A stretch of 64,000 nucleotides of DNA, taken from Mucilaginibacter aurantiaciroseus (lineage in GTDB: Bacteria > Bacteroidota > Bacteroidia > Sphingobacteriales > Sphingobacteriaceae). Numbering within the stretch: the stretch's first letter is position 1; every line of letters starts with the position of its first letter. The translations under genes were made by a program, and so were the position numbers. Shown here in pieces: positions 18,950 through 28,757 of the stretch. Below the pieces are notes generated by a model. That model saw nothing but the letters and a program-made list of their open reading frames with translations, was not told the DNA's origin and made no database searches. The stretch spans positions 1,302,001 to 1,366,000 of the forward strand of contig NZ_JAMXOF010000001.1 of the NCBI RefSeq assembly GCF_024055595.1. Reading direction: 5' to 3'.

Positions 18950-19990
18950 ATGATGGGAACGGCTAAATATTACCTTTTACTTTTAATAGTGGCGTTGCTT
19001 TTGTGCTTTACGGCATCGGCACAAGATCATATGTACTCGCAATTTTTTAATTCGCCCATTTATCTTAACCCGGCTTTGAACGGCCAGTTCCAGGGCGATC
19101 TGCGCATGAACCTGATTTACCGTAACCAATATACATCCATACCGGGCAGCCTCTCTTATTTGTCGGCATCTATTGATTATAAAGTACCCGAGTTTGGCGG
19201 GGGCCTGGGTTTAATATTTACCCGCAACAGCGAAGGCTCGGCTTATCTGAATAAGAACAATATCGCCGGGATATATTCATACAGTGTAGGATCCGAAGAC
19301 TTTGTACTGTCGTTTGGTTTACAGGCGGGAATAACCAACCGTTCGGTGGATTTTAGCAAGCTTGCCTTTGGCGACCAGATAGACCCACGCTTAGGTTACG
19401 ACCCAAGTGTACCTACCGGCGCAGACAGGCCCGAGTTTAATAACAAGTTCTTTTTTGATTCGGGCGCAGGCATCAATTTAACATTAAAAAACTTTAACAT
19501 AGGGGGTGCAGTACAGCACATTAACCGCCCTAACGAGTCATTTACCGGTACGCCATCAAAATTACCAATGAGAGAAACGTTACATGCCAGTTTTAGATAT
19601 AACCTCACACGCGATGATAATATAGACGATGATGATAAATCGTACATCATCCCATCAGTAGTAATTTATAAACAGGCGCAGGCGCAATCTATCAGCGCGG
19701 GTATGCAATACAAACGCCGCAGTATAAATGTAGGCGCGTGGTACCGCAGCGGCGGCTCAGGCGGGCCAAGCGCATTTGTGGTATCGCTAATTTTTGACCT
19801 GTTTATTAATAAAGAAGGTGGCGAAAAAGTACGCTTCGGCGTAAGCCATGATGTACCTGCCGGAGGTTTAAATTACAGCAATACCAGTGGCACAACAGAA
19901 GGCAGCATTGGGTATGAAACTACCCTGCCCTCACGGTCTGGCGGCGAACATAAGTTTTTTGGCGCAAGCCGTTGTTATGATTTTTATTGA
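18950..19990 (+). CDS. PorP/SprF family type IX secretion system membrane protein
   Basis: This is a 346-residue outer-membrane protein of the PorP/SprF family. A signal peptide ends at FTASAQ. The family entry motif DHMYSQFFNSPIYLNPALNG follows, then repeated beta-strand segments and NIGGAVQHINRPNESF. PorP/SprF proteins are encoded next to T9SS type B cargo and help attach or secrete it. A GTG at 18944, immediately after the adhesin stop, is possible, but the ATG at 18950 (or 18953) gives the more usual N-terminus. The odd C-terminus (GASRCYDFY) lies beyond the last predicted strand. Confidence 0.93.
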   Translation: MMGTAKYYLLLLIVALLLCFTASAQDHMYSQFFNSPIYLNPALNGQFQGDLRMNLIYRNQYTSIPGSLSYLSASIDYKVPEFGGGLGLIFTRNSEGSAYLNKNNIAGIYSYSVGSEDFVLSFGLQAGITNRSVDFSKLAFGDQIDPRLGYDPSVPTGADRPEFNNKFFFDSGAGINLTLKNFNIGGAVQHINRPNESFTGTPSKLPMRETLHASFRYNLTRDDNIDDDDKSYIIPSVVIYKQAQAQSISAGMQYKRRSINVGAWYRSGGSGGPSAFVVSLIFDLFINKEGGEKVRFGVSHDVPAGGLNYSNTSGTTEGSIGYETTLPSRSGGEHKFFGASRCYDFY

Positions 19991-20028
19991 TTCATTATTT
20001 TTTATATTTTTATACGATATAATATCTC

Positions 20029-20439
20029 ATGGCTAAAAATTACCTAAATGACAAAGTAGTTAAGAAAAACTCGGCTACCAAGGCAGGATGGTTAATTTTG
20101 GTTTTTGTACTGATTTTTGCCGCTTTGCTGGCTAAATTCGCATTGTCTGGTACTGTAAACAATTTTAGCGGTTTACCTGACAGCGACCTGGCTTATAACG
20201 TTGCCAAGCAATATATACTACCTACAACGCTTTCAAGAAATGTTAAATTTTCAGATTCCGATTATAAATTTGCCAAAAAATCCGACTCGGTTTACGTGAT
20301 AAAGTCCTTTTACACAATTAAAGACAACGACGGTGAAAGTTTACGAACCGATTTTACTATCGAACTTAAATACAATGGTGGTGCAGGTGCAAGAAAGGAC
20401 AACTGGTCATTAATTAATTTGAACCAGGATAGTAGGTAA
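20029..20439 (+). CDS. Hypothetical membrane-anchored protein, 136 aa
   Basis: No family recognised with confidence. A short basic N-terminus is followed by one membrane helix (about residues 20-38, GWLILVFVLIFAALLAKFAL). A soluble domain (about 45-136) has alternating beta segments (DSVYVIKSFYTIKDNDGESL). The topology suggests an anchored periplasmic or outer-leaflet domain. It follows PorP/SprF by 38 bp on the same strand and precedes an OsmC gene by 22 bp, so it may be part of one transcript. No cysteines or catalytic motifs are seen. Confidence 0.7.
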   Translation: MAKNYLNDKVVKKNSATKAGWLILVFVLIFAALLAKFALSGTVNNFSGLPDSDLAYNVAKQYILPTTLSRNVKFSDSDYKFAKKSDSVYVIKSFYTIKDNDGESLRTDFTIELKYNGGAGARKDNWSLINLNQDSR

Positions 20440-20461
20440 AATCATTATAAAGTTTATTGGT

Positions 20462-20875
20462 ATGGAAGCCGAAAACGAATTTGTACTTAGCGGGCAGGCC
20501 CGCATTGCTCATACGCAATACCAAACTATTGTTACAAGCGATAACCATACGATAATTGCTGATGAGCCAGTGGATATTGGGGGCACAAACACTGGTATGT
20601 CGCCATATAATTTATTGCTTGCCAGCCTGGCCAGTTGTACCGCAATAACTTTGCGGATGTACATCAACCGTAAAATGTGGGTAGTGGATGAGATAACAGT
20701 TGATCTTGATCTGTTTAAAAGTCAAAGCGGGATAATGGTAGAAAGTAAGCTAACTTTTAAAGGTGAACTAAACGATGAACAGCAAAAGCGCTTAATAAGA
20801 ATTGCAGATGCCTGCCCCATCCATAAAATACTGGCTGGCAATATTGCAATAAACACAAGTTTAAAGGAAGCCTAA
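20462..20875 (+). CDS. OsmC family protein
   Basis: The 137-residue OsmC-fold protein keeps both conserved cysteines (LASLASCTAITLRM and IADACPIHKIL). The N-terminal extension (MEAENEFVLSGQARIAHTQYQT) and the GGTNTGMSPYNLLL block resemble the YhfA/OsmC-like subgroup rather than Ohr. It likely reduces hydroperoxides. The stop codon overlaps the convergent TetR gene by 4 bp. The preceding small membrane-protein gene is only 22 bp upstream, so co-transcription is plausible. Confidence 0.87.
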   Translation: MEAENEFVLSGQARIAHTQYQTIVTSDNHTIIADEPVDIGGTNTGMSPYNLLLASLASCTAITLRMYINRKMWVVDEITVDLDLFKSQSGIMVESKLTFKGELNDEQQKRLIRIADACPIHKILAGNIAINTSLKEA

Positions 20876-21489
20876 CGTAAGCCTTTAACAAATATATCTA
20901 TCAGCAACAGGCGCTTGTTGTGGATCTCTTCTAAATCTTCGCGATGGGGAAAGTTTAATTTTTTTTGTGGAAGCGCACCACCTACTTTAATGCCGTGTAA
21001 GGCATCTAAAAACACCTCCACCACTTCTATTGGGTTAGTTATAGGTGCAATATTACCTTTTTCGGTTTCAGATTGTATGGCGTTAGCTAAAAGCTTTATT
21101 TCGGCATTCCTGATGTGGCCTACGGTTTCCCAGATGGTATCGGGAAGGTTTTGTTCGTTCAGGCGGAAATAGTCGAAGAAGTTATAGTTATTCACGATAA
21201 AATCGTGATGGGTGTTCACCTGAAAAAGAAACGCATCACGCAGGTCATCAAAATGGCCAAACTTATCTTGCAGGTGTTTCAGGTAGTCTGAGGCCAATTT
21301 ACGCATAACAGCCATGTACAATTCACTCTTATCGGGGAAGTAATAATAAAGCAATGCTTTAGACATGGAAAGATCACCTGCAATTTCGTTCATAGTGGTT
21401 TTTGAATAGCCATAATGAAGAAAACGCTGGTGCGATGCCTCTAATATTTTTTCGCGTTTTATATCTTGCTGATCGTTAGCTGCGCTCAT
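20872..21489 (-). CDS. TetR/AcrR family transcriptional regulator
   Basis: This 205-residue repressor-type protein has an N-terminal helix-turn-helix (about residues 10-60) with ILEASHQRFLHYGYSKTTMNEIAGDLSMSKA split over the usual three helices. The recognition helix contains LSMSKALLYYYFPDKSEL. The C-terminal ligand-binding domain is not recognisable as a specific subgroup. It converges on osmC with a 4-bp stop overlap. The next gene, a DUF4126 membrane protein at 21584-22069, is upstream on the same strand with a 94-bp gap. The ligand and targets are unknown. Confidence 0.9.
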   Translation of the reverse strand: MSAANDQQDIKREKILEASHQRFLHYGYSKTTMNEIAGDLSMSKALLYYYFPDKSELYMAVMRKLASDYLKHLQDKFGHFDDLRDAFLFQVNTHHDFIVNNYNFFDYFRLNEQNLPDTIWETVGHIRNAEIKLLANAIQSETEKGNIAPITNPIEVVEVFLDALHGIKVGGALPQKKLNFPHREDLEEIHNKRLLLIDIFVKGLR

Positions 21490-21583
21490 TTGTTTAAAGT
21501 TGTCCTGACTTTTTTAACAAAAATATCAAATTGCCAGCCAAAACAGCACAATAATTAAAAAAGATGAAATTTACATGAAATTG

Positions 21584-22069
21584 TTATAGTTGTTTTGCCA
21601 ATGCTGTACCCGCACTTATTACAATTGCATCCTCTAAAGCACCAATTGCCATATCTGGTATCCCTGTGCGTTTGCCAAGGCTTAAGCGTAAAAACATACA
21701 GCCAAATGCCGAGCCAATTGCTGCTGCCCCGCCTATTATTGCACCAATAAAAGGCTGCCTGTGATTAGCTTTAAAAATAATTGCTCCACATAATGCCCCT
21801 GACGCAAAACGGCCGATTAAGCCACCCGCTGCTGTGCGTTTAGGCGCAAATTGCATTTTATCGCCTACCAACTCCCCTGCCCCCAAAACCTTAAAAACTT
21901 TTGAAGTAGTAATATTCTGCATAAAAGCATAGGGCGTTTTTTTTAAATATTTTGAGGGATGCCGGCTGTATACATGACTGAGCACAACAGGTGCCGCAAA
22001 AGTACGCATGCCTGCAAGTACACCAAGTGCTGCTGCCTGGCCAAAGGCCCTCGTTGGTTTAAGGTTCAT
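21584..22069 (-). CDS. DUF4126-type membrane protein
   Basis: The 161-residue protein is rich in Gly/Ala and hydrophobic helices (GQAAALGVLAGMRTF, GAIIFKANHRQPFIGAIIGG). The N-terminal LGVLAGMRTFAAPVVLSH block is the DUF4126 signature. Membership is recognised from this block and the repeated glycine-rich segments; function is undescribed. It is divergent from another glycine-rich membrane-protein gene (22204-22740), so the two may share a regulatory region of 134 bp. Confidence 0.75.
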   Translation of the reverse strand: MNLKPTRAFGQAAALGVLAGMRTFAAPVVLSHVYSRHPSKYLKKTPYAFMQNITTSKVFKVLGAGELVGDKMQFAPKRTAAGGLIGRFASGALCGAIIFKANHRQPFIGAIIGGAAAIGSAFGCMFLRLSLGKRTGIPDMAIGALEDAIVISAGTALAKQL

Positions 22070-22203
22070 AGTTTATTTATTTTTATGATAGATGTGCAAT
22101 AACCATTCCTAAATATAAATCACCCATTAAGTGTAGTTTAAGTTAAAAAATATAAATCAATAATTAAAGAAAGTTGTTAATACTCTTAACAAACTAACTA
22201 AAC

Positions 22204-22740
22204 ATGAAACTAAACGAAGATAATTCATTAGGCGCATTAGGTGCCGCCATAGGTAAAGGCCTGCTGGCCGGTATTGCCGCTACCGCCGCCATGACGCTGT
22301 CACAGATGATAGAAATGAAAATCACTAAACGCAAACCCAGCAATGCAACTGTTAAGGTAGCTGAAGACACAGCAGGCATTAAACCGGCAACTAAGGAAGA
22401 CGAGCAAAAGTTATCGCAGGAACTGCACTGGGGTTACGGCACTGCCTGGGGAGTTGCCCGCGGTATAATTGGTTTAACAGGTTTAAAAGGCCTGCCTGCT
22501 ACATTGGTACACTTTGGCGCGGTATGGGGGACGGCTTTGATTATGCTGCCTAAGCACAATGCCGCCAAACCAATTAACGAACAAAAACCACAGGAAATAG
22601 CTATTGATGTTTTACACCATGGCGTATATGCTATTACCGCCGGACTGGTTTATGACGCACTTGACGCCGGCAGCAGGCGGGAACTAAAAGTAAGAAAAAT
22701 ATTAGCTTCGTTAAAAGGGCTTAAACACCGTTTAAAGTAA
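22204..22740 (+). CDS. Hypothetical membrane protein, 178 aa (DUF1440-like)
   Basis: The protein has a glycine-rich N-terminal helix (GAAIGKGLLAGIAATAAMTL), then a charged stretch (about 40-75) and more hydrophobic segments (GVARGIIGLTGLKGLP and HFGAVWGTALIML). A basic tail ends the protein (RKILASLKGLKHRLK). The layout resembles YagU/DUF1440-type membrane proteins, but I am not certain. HHGVYAITAGLVYDAL may be another helix. It is divergent from the DUF4126 gene and is followed by a clear bidirectional hairpin. Confidence 0.65.
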   Translation: MKLNEDNSLGALGAAIGKGLLAGIAATAAMTLSQMIEMKITKRKPSNATVKVAEDTAGIKPATKEDEQKLSQELHWGYGTAWGVARGIIGLTGLKGLPATLVHFGAVWGTALIMLPKHNAAKPINEQKPQEIAIDVLHHGVYAITAGLVYDALDAGSRRELKVRKILASLKGLKHRLK

Positions 22741-22755
22741 TAAACGTGTATAACA

Positions 22756-22791
22756 AAAGGGCCGCATAGTTAAACTATACGGCTCTTTGCA
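22756..22791. terminator. Bidirectional terminator hairpin
   Basis: AAAGGGCCGCATAGT pairs with ACTATACGGCTCTTT around a TAA loop (22756-22788), with one bulge and one G-U pair. It sits between the convergent 22.2-kb membrane protein and the RND permease genes. Confidence 0.75.
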
Positions 22792-22808
22792 TTTATTGAT
22801 GTTTTGAA

Positions 22809-25800
22809 TTATGCTTTGGTTATTTCCAGTTTTGGTTTTTCAACTTTATCTTTTTTATTACCAAAGAAGTAGTTTTTCATGTTTACACGAATAATGTACA
22901 TGCATGGAACCAGGATCAGGGTAATTACAGTTGCAAAACCAAGGCCAAAGATCATTGTCCATGCTAACGGGCCCCAGAAGGCTACGTTGTCACCACCAAA
23001 GTGAATATGTGGTTTGCCCTGCGTAAATAAGCCCACAAAATCGATATTGAAACCTACAGCCAATGGTATTAAACCAAGTATAGCTGCGGTCGCGGTTAAT
23101 AATACAGGCGTCATACGTGTATGGCCTGCTTCTACAACTGCATCGTGCAGGTTAGCGCCCTGTTCTATCAGCATATCGGTAAACTCTACCAGTAATATAC
23201 CGTTACGCACCACTACACCTGCAAGGGCTATGATACCTACACCTGTCATTACGATGGCCATGGTCATACCAAATATTGCCGTGCCCAATAATACACCAAT
23301 TATACTGAACAAGATCTCGCTAATAATGATGAACGTTTTACCTACTGAGTTAAACTGGATCATCAGAATGATTAGGATCAAACCAAATGATGTTGCCATT
23401 GCACCTACGAGAAATGTTACTGCCTCCTTCTGATCTTCCTGACCACCCCCCTGTCGGATAATGATATCGTCAGATTTTTTGAAATTGCCTATCGCTTTCA
23501 AAATACTGGCGTTTACATCATTAGTGTTATATGGTTTTATAACACTCGAACCCAGGGTTAAAACCCTACGCTGTTGTTTACGCTTAATGTTACTATAGGT
23601 ATTAGTATAACTAACATCTGTAAAGGCTGATATAGGCACCTGGCGTATTGCTCCACCGCTAGCTAAATCGCGATAAGTGATCTTTAAGTTTCGCAACTCA
23701 TCAATATTACCACGTTGTTGCTCGTTGGCCCTAACCATTATTTTGTAATCATCCTCTTTAGTGTTACGGTAATCGCCCGCCTTTTTACCAAATATCGAAG
23801 TGAATAATACGTCGGTTATTTGCCCGCTGTTTATACCCTCGCGGTTTGCACGCTCGCGGTTTACATTAAACACAATTTCCGGTTTGTCATTCTGTACATC
23901 TGCAACAAGGTTCTCAATACCGGCAATGTTTTGTTTTACCAAGTAAGTTTTTAAACGATTACTTGTTTTCACTAACGAATCCAGGTTATCACCTATCAAC
24001 TCTATACTAATATCTTTTTGAACCGGGGGGCCGCTGTTTTCTTGTGCTACAGATATTTTGGCGCCAGGTACACCTTGTACCGAACTGCGGATCTTCTTCA
24101 AGATCTCTTTAGTATCCTTACCCTCGCGTTTACCAAACTCAACAAAAGCAACCGTAATCTTACCCTTGTTCTGGTAATCGCCCTGGTCTTCATCGGTTGG
24201 GTCGGTTACGCCTTTGGTAACGTTTGATATAATTGACGATACAACGTTTTTATCGCTTTCTACCACTTTAGCAACGCGTTTTTCAAGCTGTTTGGTTACT
24301 TCGTTTGTAGTAGCCTGGTCTGTACCAATAGGCATAGTGATGTATACGTATGCAAAGTTTGGATCGCCGGCCGGGAAAAACTCGGGCGTTTTACCTATCG
24401 TGGCTGTTAAAACTATCGACACTATGAACAGTACAAATGTACCTGCCAGCATGGTAATTGGCCGTTGTACCGCCTTTTCCAGCCATTTGGCATACCAATT
24501 TTGGAAACGTGGCCAAATGTTTGACTGGAACTTGTCTATCACCTTTAACAGGAAAAAGTGGTTTATCAGGTACAACACAATAATTAGCGCCATAAAATTA
24601 CCGATACCAAAATTGATAAGGTAGCCAATTACAGTTGCACCGGACAGATAAATTAAAGCACGTTTGGTAGGTTTATCAAGTTTTGGATTATCGTGCTCTC
24701 CTTCTACATGGGGTTTCATAAAATCAACCGCGAATACCGGGTTCATGATATATGCTACAACCAATGATGCTAATAATGTTATAATTAGCGTAATAGGCAG
24801 GAAGAACATAAAGTGCCCTATCAAACTGTTCCAGAAAGCCAAAGGCACAAATGGCGCAAGGGTTGTCATGGTACCAGAAAATACTGGCAGGAATACCTCA
24901 CCCGCCGCTATTTTAGCAGCCTCTTTAATGGGTACTTTTCCGTTAGCAAAAATACGGTGCGTGTTTTCTATTACCACAATGGCATCATCCACCACAATAC
25001 CTAATGCTAACAAGAACGAGAAGAGCACGATCATATTAAGCGTAAAGCCTATGGCCGGCATTATAAGGAACGCGATAAAACATGATAACGGTACCGATAG
25101 CGCCACAAATATGGCGTTGGTAGTCCCCATGAAAAACATCAGGATAACCGTTACCAGTATAAAACCAATAATGATGGTATTGATCAGGTCATTAAGGGTT
25201 GTTCGGGTTTTATCAGACTGATCTCCCGTTACAGTAATATTTAAACCTTTAGGAAAAACTGTTTTTTGTTTAACCTTTATCAGCTCGTTTATCTTGTCTG
25301 ATGCCTCAATGAGGTTTTCACCGGCTCTTTTACTAACGTTTAGTGTAATTACATTTTTAAACACATTGCTGTTTGGCGTCTTTAAACGTGCGTAACTTTC
25401 CTGCTCTAAAAACGCGTCTTTAATTTCCGCGATATCTCTTAAGTAAACTGCCTGGCCTTTTGGGTTACGAATAACCATTTCAGAAACCTCATCGGCATTC
25501 TTAAAATCCTGTTTTATATCAATACTGCGGCGTACACCATCAGTTTTAATGGTACCGGCAGATGACAGGATATTTTCTCTACCAACAGCATTTACGATAT
25601 CGTCATAACCTATTTGTGCCGCCGTCATTTTATTCATATCAATATTGATCTGAATTTCGGGCGTTAGCGCACCAACCTCATCAACTTTAGAGATCTCTTT
25701 GTAACCTTCTATCTCATCTTTTAAAAGATCGGCGTATTCCTTTAATTTTTTAAGGTCGTAATCACCGGAAATATTGATATAAAGAATTGGAAGATCGGCA

Positions 25801-26228
25801 ACGTTAATATCAGATATCACCGATTCTTTTAAGTTAACATCGCCCTGCGGCAAATCTTGTTTAGCCTTATCAACAGCGTCTTTAACATCTATTTTAGCAT
25901 CCTTTATTTTGATGTTTGCCTGGAACTCCGCCGTAATAATAGATACGTTTTGTACCGAGTTTGAAGTAACCTTCTTTAACCCTTTTAAAGATTTTAGCTG
26001 TTTCTCCAACTGCCTGGTTATCAAATTCTCCACGTTTTGTGCAGACTGGCCGCCCCATGCAGTTGTAATAAACACTTTTGATTGCGCAATATCAGGGAAA
26101 TTCTCTTTTGGTAAGCTGTTGTAGCTTATAAGCCCTAATATTGTGATCAAAAATATGAGCACGTATATGGCGGTTTTATTATCGATGGCCCAGCTTGAAG
26201 GGCCAAATTCTTTTTTAAGATCTTTCAT
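22809..26228 (-). CDS. RND efflux transporter permease (AcrB/MexB-like)
   Basis: The 1139-residue inner-membrane permease has the RND plan. There is one N-terminal helix (AIYVLIFLITILGLISYNSL), a large periplasmic loop, a block of helices (about 335-560) containing the proton-relay region with GIVVDDAIVVIENTHR, a second periplasmic loop, and the final helices (about 960-1110). Proton-driven export of drugs or other amphiphiles is expected. An extra hydrophobic/charged insert (about residues 490-570) makes it longer than E. coli AcrB (1049), as is common in Bacteroidota. It is the last gene of a tetR-tolC-adaptor-permease locus, 25 bp after the adaptor stop. Confidence 0.95.
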   Translation of the reverse strand: MKDLKKEFGPSSWAIDNKTAIYVLIFLITILGLISYNSLPKENFPDIAQSKVFITTAWGGQSAQNVENLITRQLEKQLKSLKGLKKVTSNSVQNVSIITAEFQANIKIKDAKIDVKDAVDKAKQDLPQGDVNLKESVISDINVADLPILYINISGDYDLKKLKEYADLLKDEIEGYKEISKVDEVGALTPEIQINIDMNKMTAAQIGYDDIVNAVGRENILSSAGTIKTDGVRRSIDIKQDFKNADEVSEMVIRNPKGQAVYLRDIAEIKDAFLEQESYARLKTPNSNVFKNVITLNVSKRAGENLIEASDKINELIKVKQKTVFPKGLNITVTGDQSDKTRTTLNDLINTIIIGFILVTVILMFFMGTTNAIFVALSVPLSCFIAFLIMPAIGFTLNMIVLFSFLLALGIVVDDAIVVIENTHRIFANGKVPIKEAAKIAAGEVFLPVFSGTMTTLAPFVPLAFWNSLIGHFMFFLPITLIITLLASLVVAYIMNPVFAVDFMKPHVEGEHDNPKLDKPTKRALIYLSGATVIGYLINFGIGNFMALIIVLYLINHFFLLKVIDKFQSNIWPRFQNWYAKWLEKAVQRPITMLAGTFVLFIVSIVLTATIGKTPEFFPAGDPNFAYVYITMPIGTDQATTNEVTKQLEKRVAKVVESDKNVVSSIISNVTKGVTDPTDEDQGDYQNKGKITVAFVEFGKREGKDTKEILKKIRSSVQGVPGAKISVAQENSGPPVQKDISIELIGDNLDSLVKTSNRLKTYLVKQNIAGIENLVADVQNDKPEIVFNVNRERANREGINSGQITDVLFTSIFGKKAGDYRNTKEDDYKIMVRANEQQRGNIDELRNLKITYRDLASGGAIRQVPISAFTDVSYTNTYSNIKRKQQRRVLTLGSSVIKPYNTNDVNASILKAIGNFKKSDDIIIRQGGGQEDQKEAVTFLVGAMATSFGLILIILMIQFNSVGKTFIIISEILFSIIGVLLGTAIFGMTMAIVMTGVGIIALAGVVVRNGILLVEFTDMLIEQGANLHDAVVEAGHTRMTPVLLTATAAILGLIPLAVGFNIDFVGLFTQGKPHIHFGGDNVAFWGPLAWTMIFGLGFATVITLILVPCMYIIRVNMKNYFFGNKKDKVEKPKLEITKA

Positions 26229-26253
26229 ATATGTAATAGATCAAGGTTGTTAA

Positions 26254-27357
26254 TTAATTAGCAGGCTGTAACACCTTTATTTTATCGCCATCTTCAATAT
26301 CAGCAGCACCCTCTGTAACTAACTGCTCACCTGCTTTTAAGCCCGCTAATATTTCTGACTGGCCACTGTAGGTTACGCCAACTTTAACAGTTTTACGTTT
26401 AGCTATTCCATTCTCGTTAACATATACATAATCGCCATTTTCTGAGCGTTGTACCGCTTTAACAGGGATAGAAATAGTATTAGCTTTCGAGTAATCGGCT
26501 ATCTTGATAATAGCTGTCATATTTGGGCGAAGCGTTTTACGGGCCGGCAATTTGATCTCTACCGCGAAACTACGTGATGTTGGGTCGATAGCTTTGGCTG
26601 CAAATGTCACCTTGGTTTTTAACGAGTCTTTAGCATCAGGTACTAAAATCAAAACTTCGTTACCTGTGCCTACACTACCTGCATAACTTTCAGGTACGTC
26701 AGCTTTCACTTTCAAAATATCGGCGTTAACAATACGGATACCATTTGTACCCGGTTGGGTAACTTGGCCCAATTTAAGGTCCATTTGGTCAATAGTGCCG
26801 TATATTGGCGATACAATGCGGTATAAATTTGCCTGCTGGCGTAAACCCGATAAAGCTTTTTTACTTGCCCGCAGGTTAGTTTGCGCTTGTAAAAATTGCA
26901 CCTCGGTACCAATTTTTTGATCCCAAAGATTTTTTTGGCGGCTATACAACTGCTGGTTAAGCTCTACCTGCGCTTGTGATTGTGCAATGTTTTGTTGCAA
27001 TACGCTATTATCTAACTGAACAAGTACCTGGCCTTTGTTTACATGTTGGCCGGGTTTTACATAAATATTGGTAATAGTACCTGCCGATTGCGGATAAGCG
27101 GTAACGTTATTCTGCGCATCAATTTTACCCTGTATTTGTACATAGTTTGTAAATGCACCGCTTTTTACTTCGGCAACGCTTACTTCAACGGCCTTTGTAG
27201 AATCACCGGTACCAACCTCGCTTTGCAGCTTGGTTATTTTAGCGTTAATGTCCTGTTGCTGTTTTTGCAGGTCGGCCAGCTCGGCTTTTTTATCTTTTGG
27301 TTTGCTTGAGCATGCTGCCAGTAATAAAAATGCGGGTATGTATATTAATTTTTTCAT
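26254..27357 (-). CDS. RND efflux periplasmic adaptor (membrane fusion) lipoprotein
   Basis: The start at 27357 gives MKKLIYIPAFLLLAACSS, a lipoprotein signal with a lipobox cysteine; the longer frame to 27420 runs into tolC and is not used. A coiled-coil region rich in Q/K/D (about 25-55) is followed by the biotinyl-lipoyl-like domain (GTITNIYVKPGQHVNKGQVLVQLD). An alpha-helical hairpin (about 120-170) and the barrel and membrane-proximal domains follow. At 367 residues it is normal for AcrA/MexA adaptors. The protein links the permease to TolC. It is 34 bp downstream of the tolC stop. Confidence 0.94.
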   Translation of the reverse strand: MKKLIYIPAFLLLAACSSKPKDKKAELADLQKQQQDINAKITKLQSEVGTGDSTKAVEVSVAEVKSGAFTNYVQIQGKIDAQNNVTAYPQSAGTITNIYVKPGQHVNKGQVLVQLDNSVLQQNIAQSQAQVELNQQLYSRQKNLWDQKIGTEVQFLQAQTNLRASKKALSGLRQQANLYRIVSPIYGTIDQMDLKLGQVTQPGTNGIRIVNADILKVKADVPESYAGSVGTGNEVLILVPDAKDSLKTKVTFAAKAIDPTSRSFAVEIKLPARKTLRPNMTAIIKIADYSKANTISIPVKAVQRSENGDYVYVNENGIAKRKTVKVGVTYSGQSEILAGLKAGEQLVTEGAADIEDGDKIKVLQPAN

Positions 27358-27391
27358 TTGAGTGATTGTATATGTGTGGTTTAAGTTTGTT

Positions 27392-28726
27392 TTATTGAAT
27401 ATTTCCGTAGGCCCTGTCAAGATCTACCCTACTTACTAAGGCATCGTATAGGTTTTGTACAAACGAATTATCGGCATTTTCAAGGGCGGTTTGAGCCTGT
27501 GTTACCTCTATGCTTGAGCCAACCCCCTGCTGGTACTTAATCTTCGAAACTCTTAAAACCTCCCTTGCCAATTCCTGGTTTCTTTTTTGGTTATTTAAAG
27601 ATTGTAAACTGTTCATATAAATTATTTTAGCCTGGCTGGCCTGCAAAGCAAGGCCGTTTTTAGCATTAGTTAAATCGTTTTGATTTTTCATCACAACTAT
27701 TTGCGATTGCTTTAACTGGCTGGAACGATACCCCCCACTATAAATAGGTATATTTAAACTTAGGCCAATATAAGTTGACGGAAAATTCATATTGTACAAC
27801 TGGTTAAAATTATTGTTCTGAAACAAAATGGCCGTATTGGCATTAAACGACAGCGATGGTAAAAAAGCAGACTTTTTGCGCTTTACATCATATTGGCTAA
27901 GTTTCAAATTGGTTTCTAATAAGCCATATTCGATGCGGTTGCGGTAAACTGTGGTATCGGTATTTGCAACATCAGGAACATTACCGTCAAGATTAATATC
28001 AGCTAATTTATCAGTTAATGTAAGGTTATATTCAATTGGCATACCCATCTGGAATTTTAACAAAGCATAGTTTAAAGCAAGCAGCCTGATCGTGTTTTCC
28101 CTTGTGGTGGTTAAATTATTGTATTGTACGGTAATCCGGTCAACATCAATCTTCTCAACAAAGCCTTGTTTGTTTTGGGCCACTGTTTGGTCAAGTTGTT
28201 GCTTTAACTGGTTTATATTGGCATCAAGCAGTTTTACCTGTTCGTCACTAACCAATACCTGGTAATAAGCTTTTGTTACATTTACATTAGCCTGAATTTT
28301 TGACCGTACAAAGCTGCGATTATAAAGTTCCTTATAGGTGCTCCTAGCTTTTAAACCTACAAGATAACTTCCGTCAAAAAGCAATTGGTTTAAAGTAACA
28401 CCTGCGTTATTGCTATATTTTTGATAGATACTTACAGATTGAAACCCACCTTTTCCATCAGGGAACAATATTTTCGGGATCTTCAAATAATCCTGGAAAG
28501 TAACCGCGCCGGATACTTGAGGCAAGCCCTGTGAAATGATTTCTTTAATCTTGTAGTTTGCGCTAACTACATCTAAACCGGCATTAACTACCGAATCCTG
28601 GTGTTCATAAGCATAATTGATAGCCTCCTGTACCGAAAAGCTATAAGCCTGCGGCACCGGCTGCGTTTGCGAGAAACTCCGCGAAGCCGCCGTTAGTAAT
28701 AATAGTAGGGTGAGTATTCGTTTCAT
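27392..28726 (-). CDS. TolC family outer membrane efflux protein
   Basis: The 444-residue protein has a signal peptide (MKRILTLLLLLTAASRSFSQ) followed by the duplicated TolC plan. Long helices (YKIKEIISQGLPQVSG, KQQLDQTVAQNKQGFVEKID) alternate with beta-strand regions, one in each half. The first half contains the DVVSANYKIKEI block and the second the KQSQIVVMKNQNDLTNA block. It forms the trimeric exit channel for the pump encoded just downstream. The gene is preceded by tetR with a 109-bp gap that contains two GTTTCC hexamers 31 bp apart. Confidence 0.93.
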   Translation of the reverse strand: MKRILTLLLLLTAASRSFSQTQPVPQAYSFSVQEAINYAYEHQDSVVNAGLDVVSANYKIKEIISQGLPQVSGAVTFQDYLKIPKILFPDGKGGFQSVSIYQKYSNNAGVTLNQLLFDGSYLVGLKARSTYKELYNRSFVRSKIQANVNVTKAYYQVLVSDEQVKLLDANINQLKQQLDQTVAQNKQGFVEKIDVDRITVQYNNLTTTRENTIRLLALNYALLKFQMGMPIEYNLTLTDKLADINLDGNVPDVANTDTTVYRNRIEYGLLETNLKLSQYDVKRKKSAFLPSLSFNANTAILFQNNNFNQLYNMNFPSTYIGLSLNIPIYSGGYRSSQLKQSQIVVMKNQNDLTNAKNGLALQASQAKIIYMNSLQSLNNQKRNQELAREVLRVSKIKYQQGVGSSIEVTQAQTALENADNSFVQNLYDALVSRVDLDRAYGNIQ

Positions 28727-28757
28727 TTGTGAGTGATATATGATAGATTATTGTTTT

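Noticed and set aside
27357..27420. Longer N-terminus for the efflux adaptor overlapping the tolC 3' end
   Set aside because: The start at 27357 gives a proper lipoprotein signal; the extension does not.
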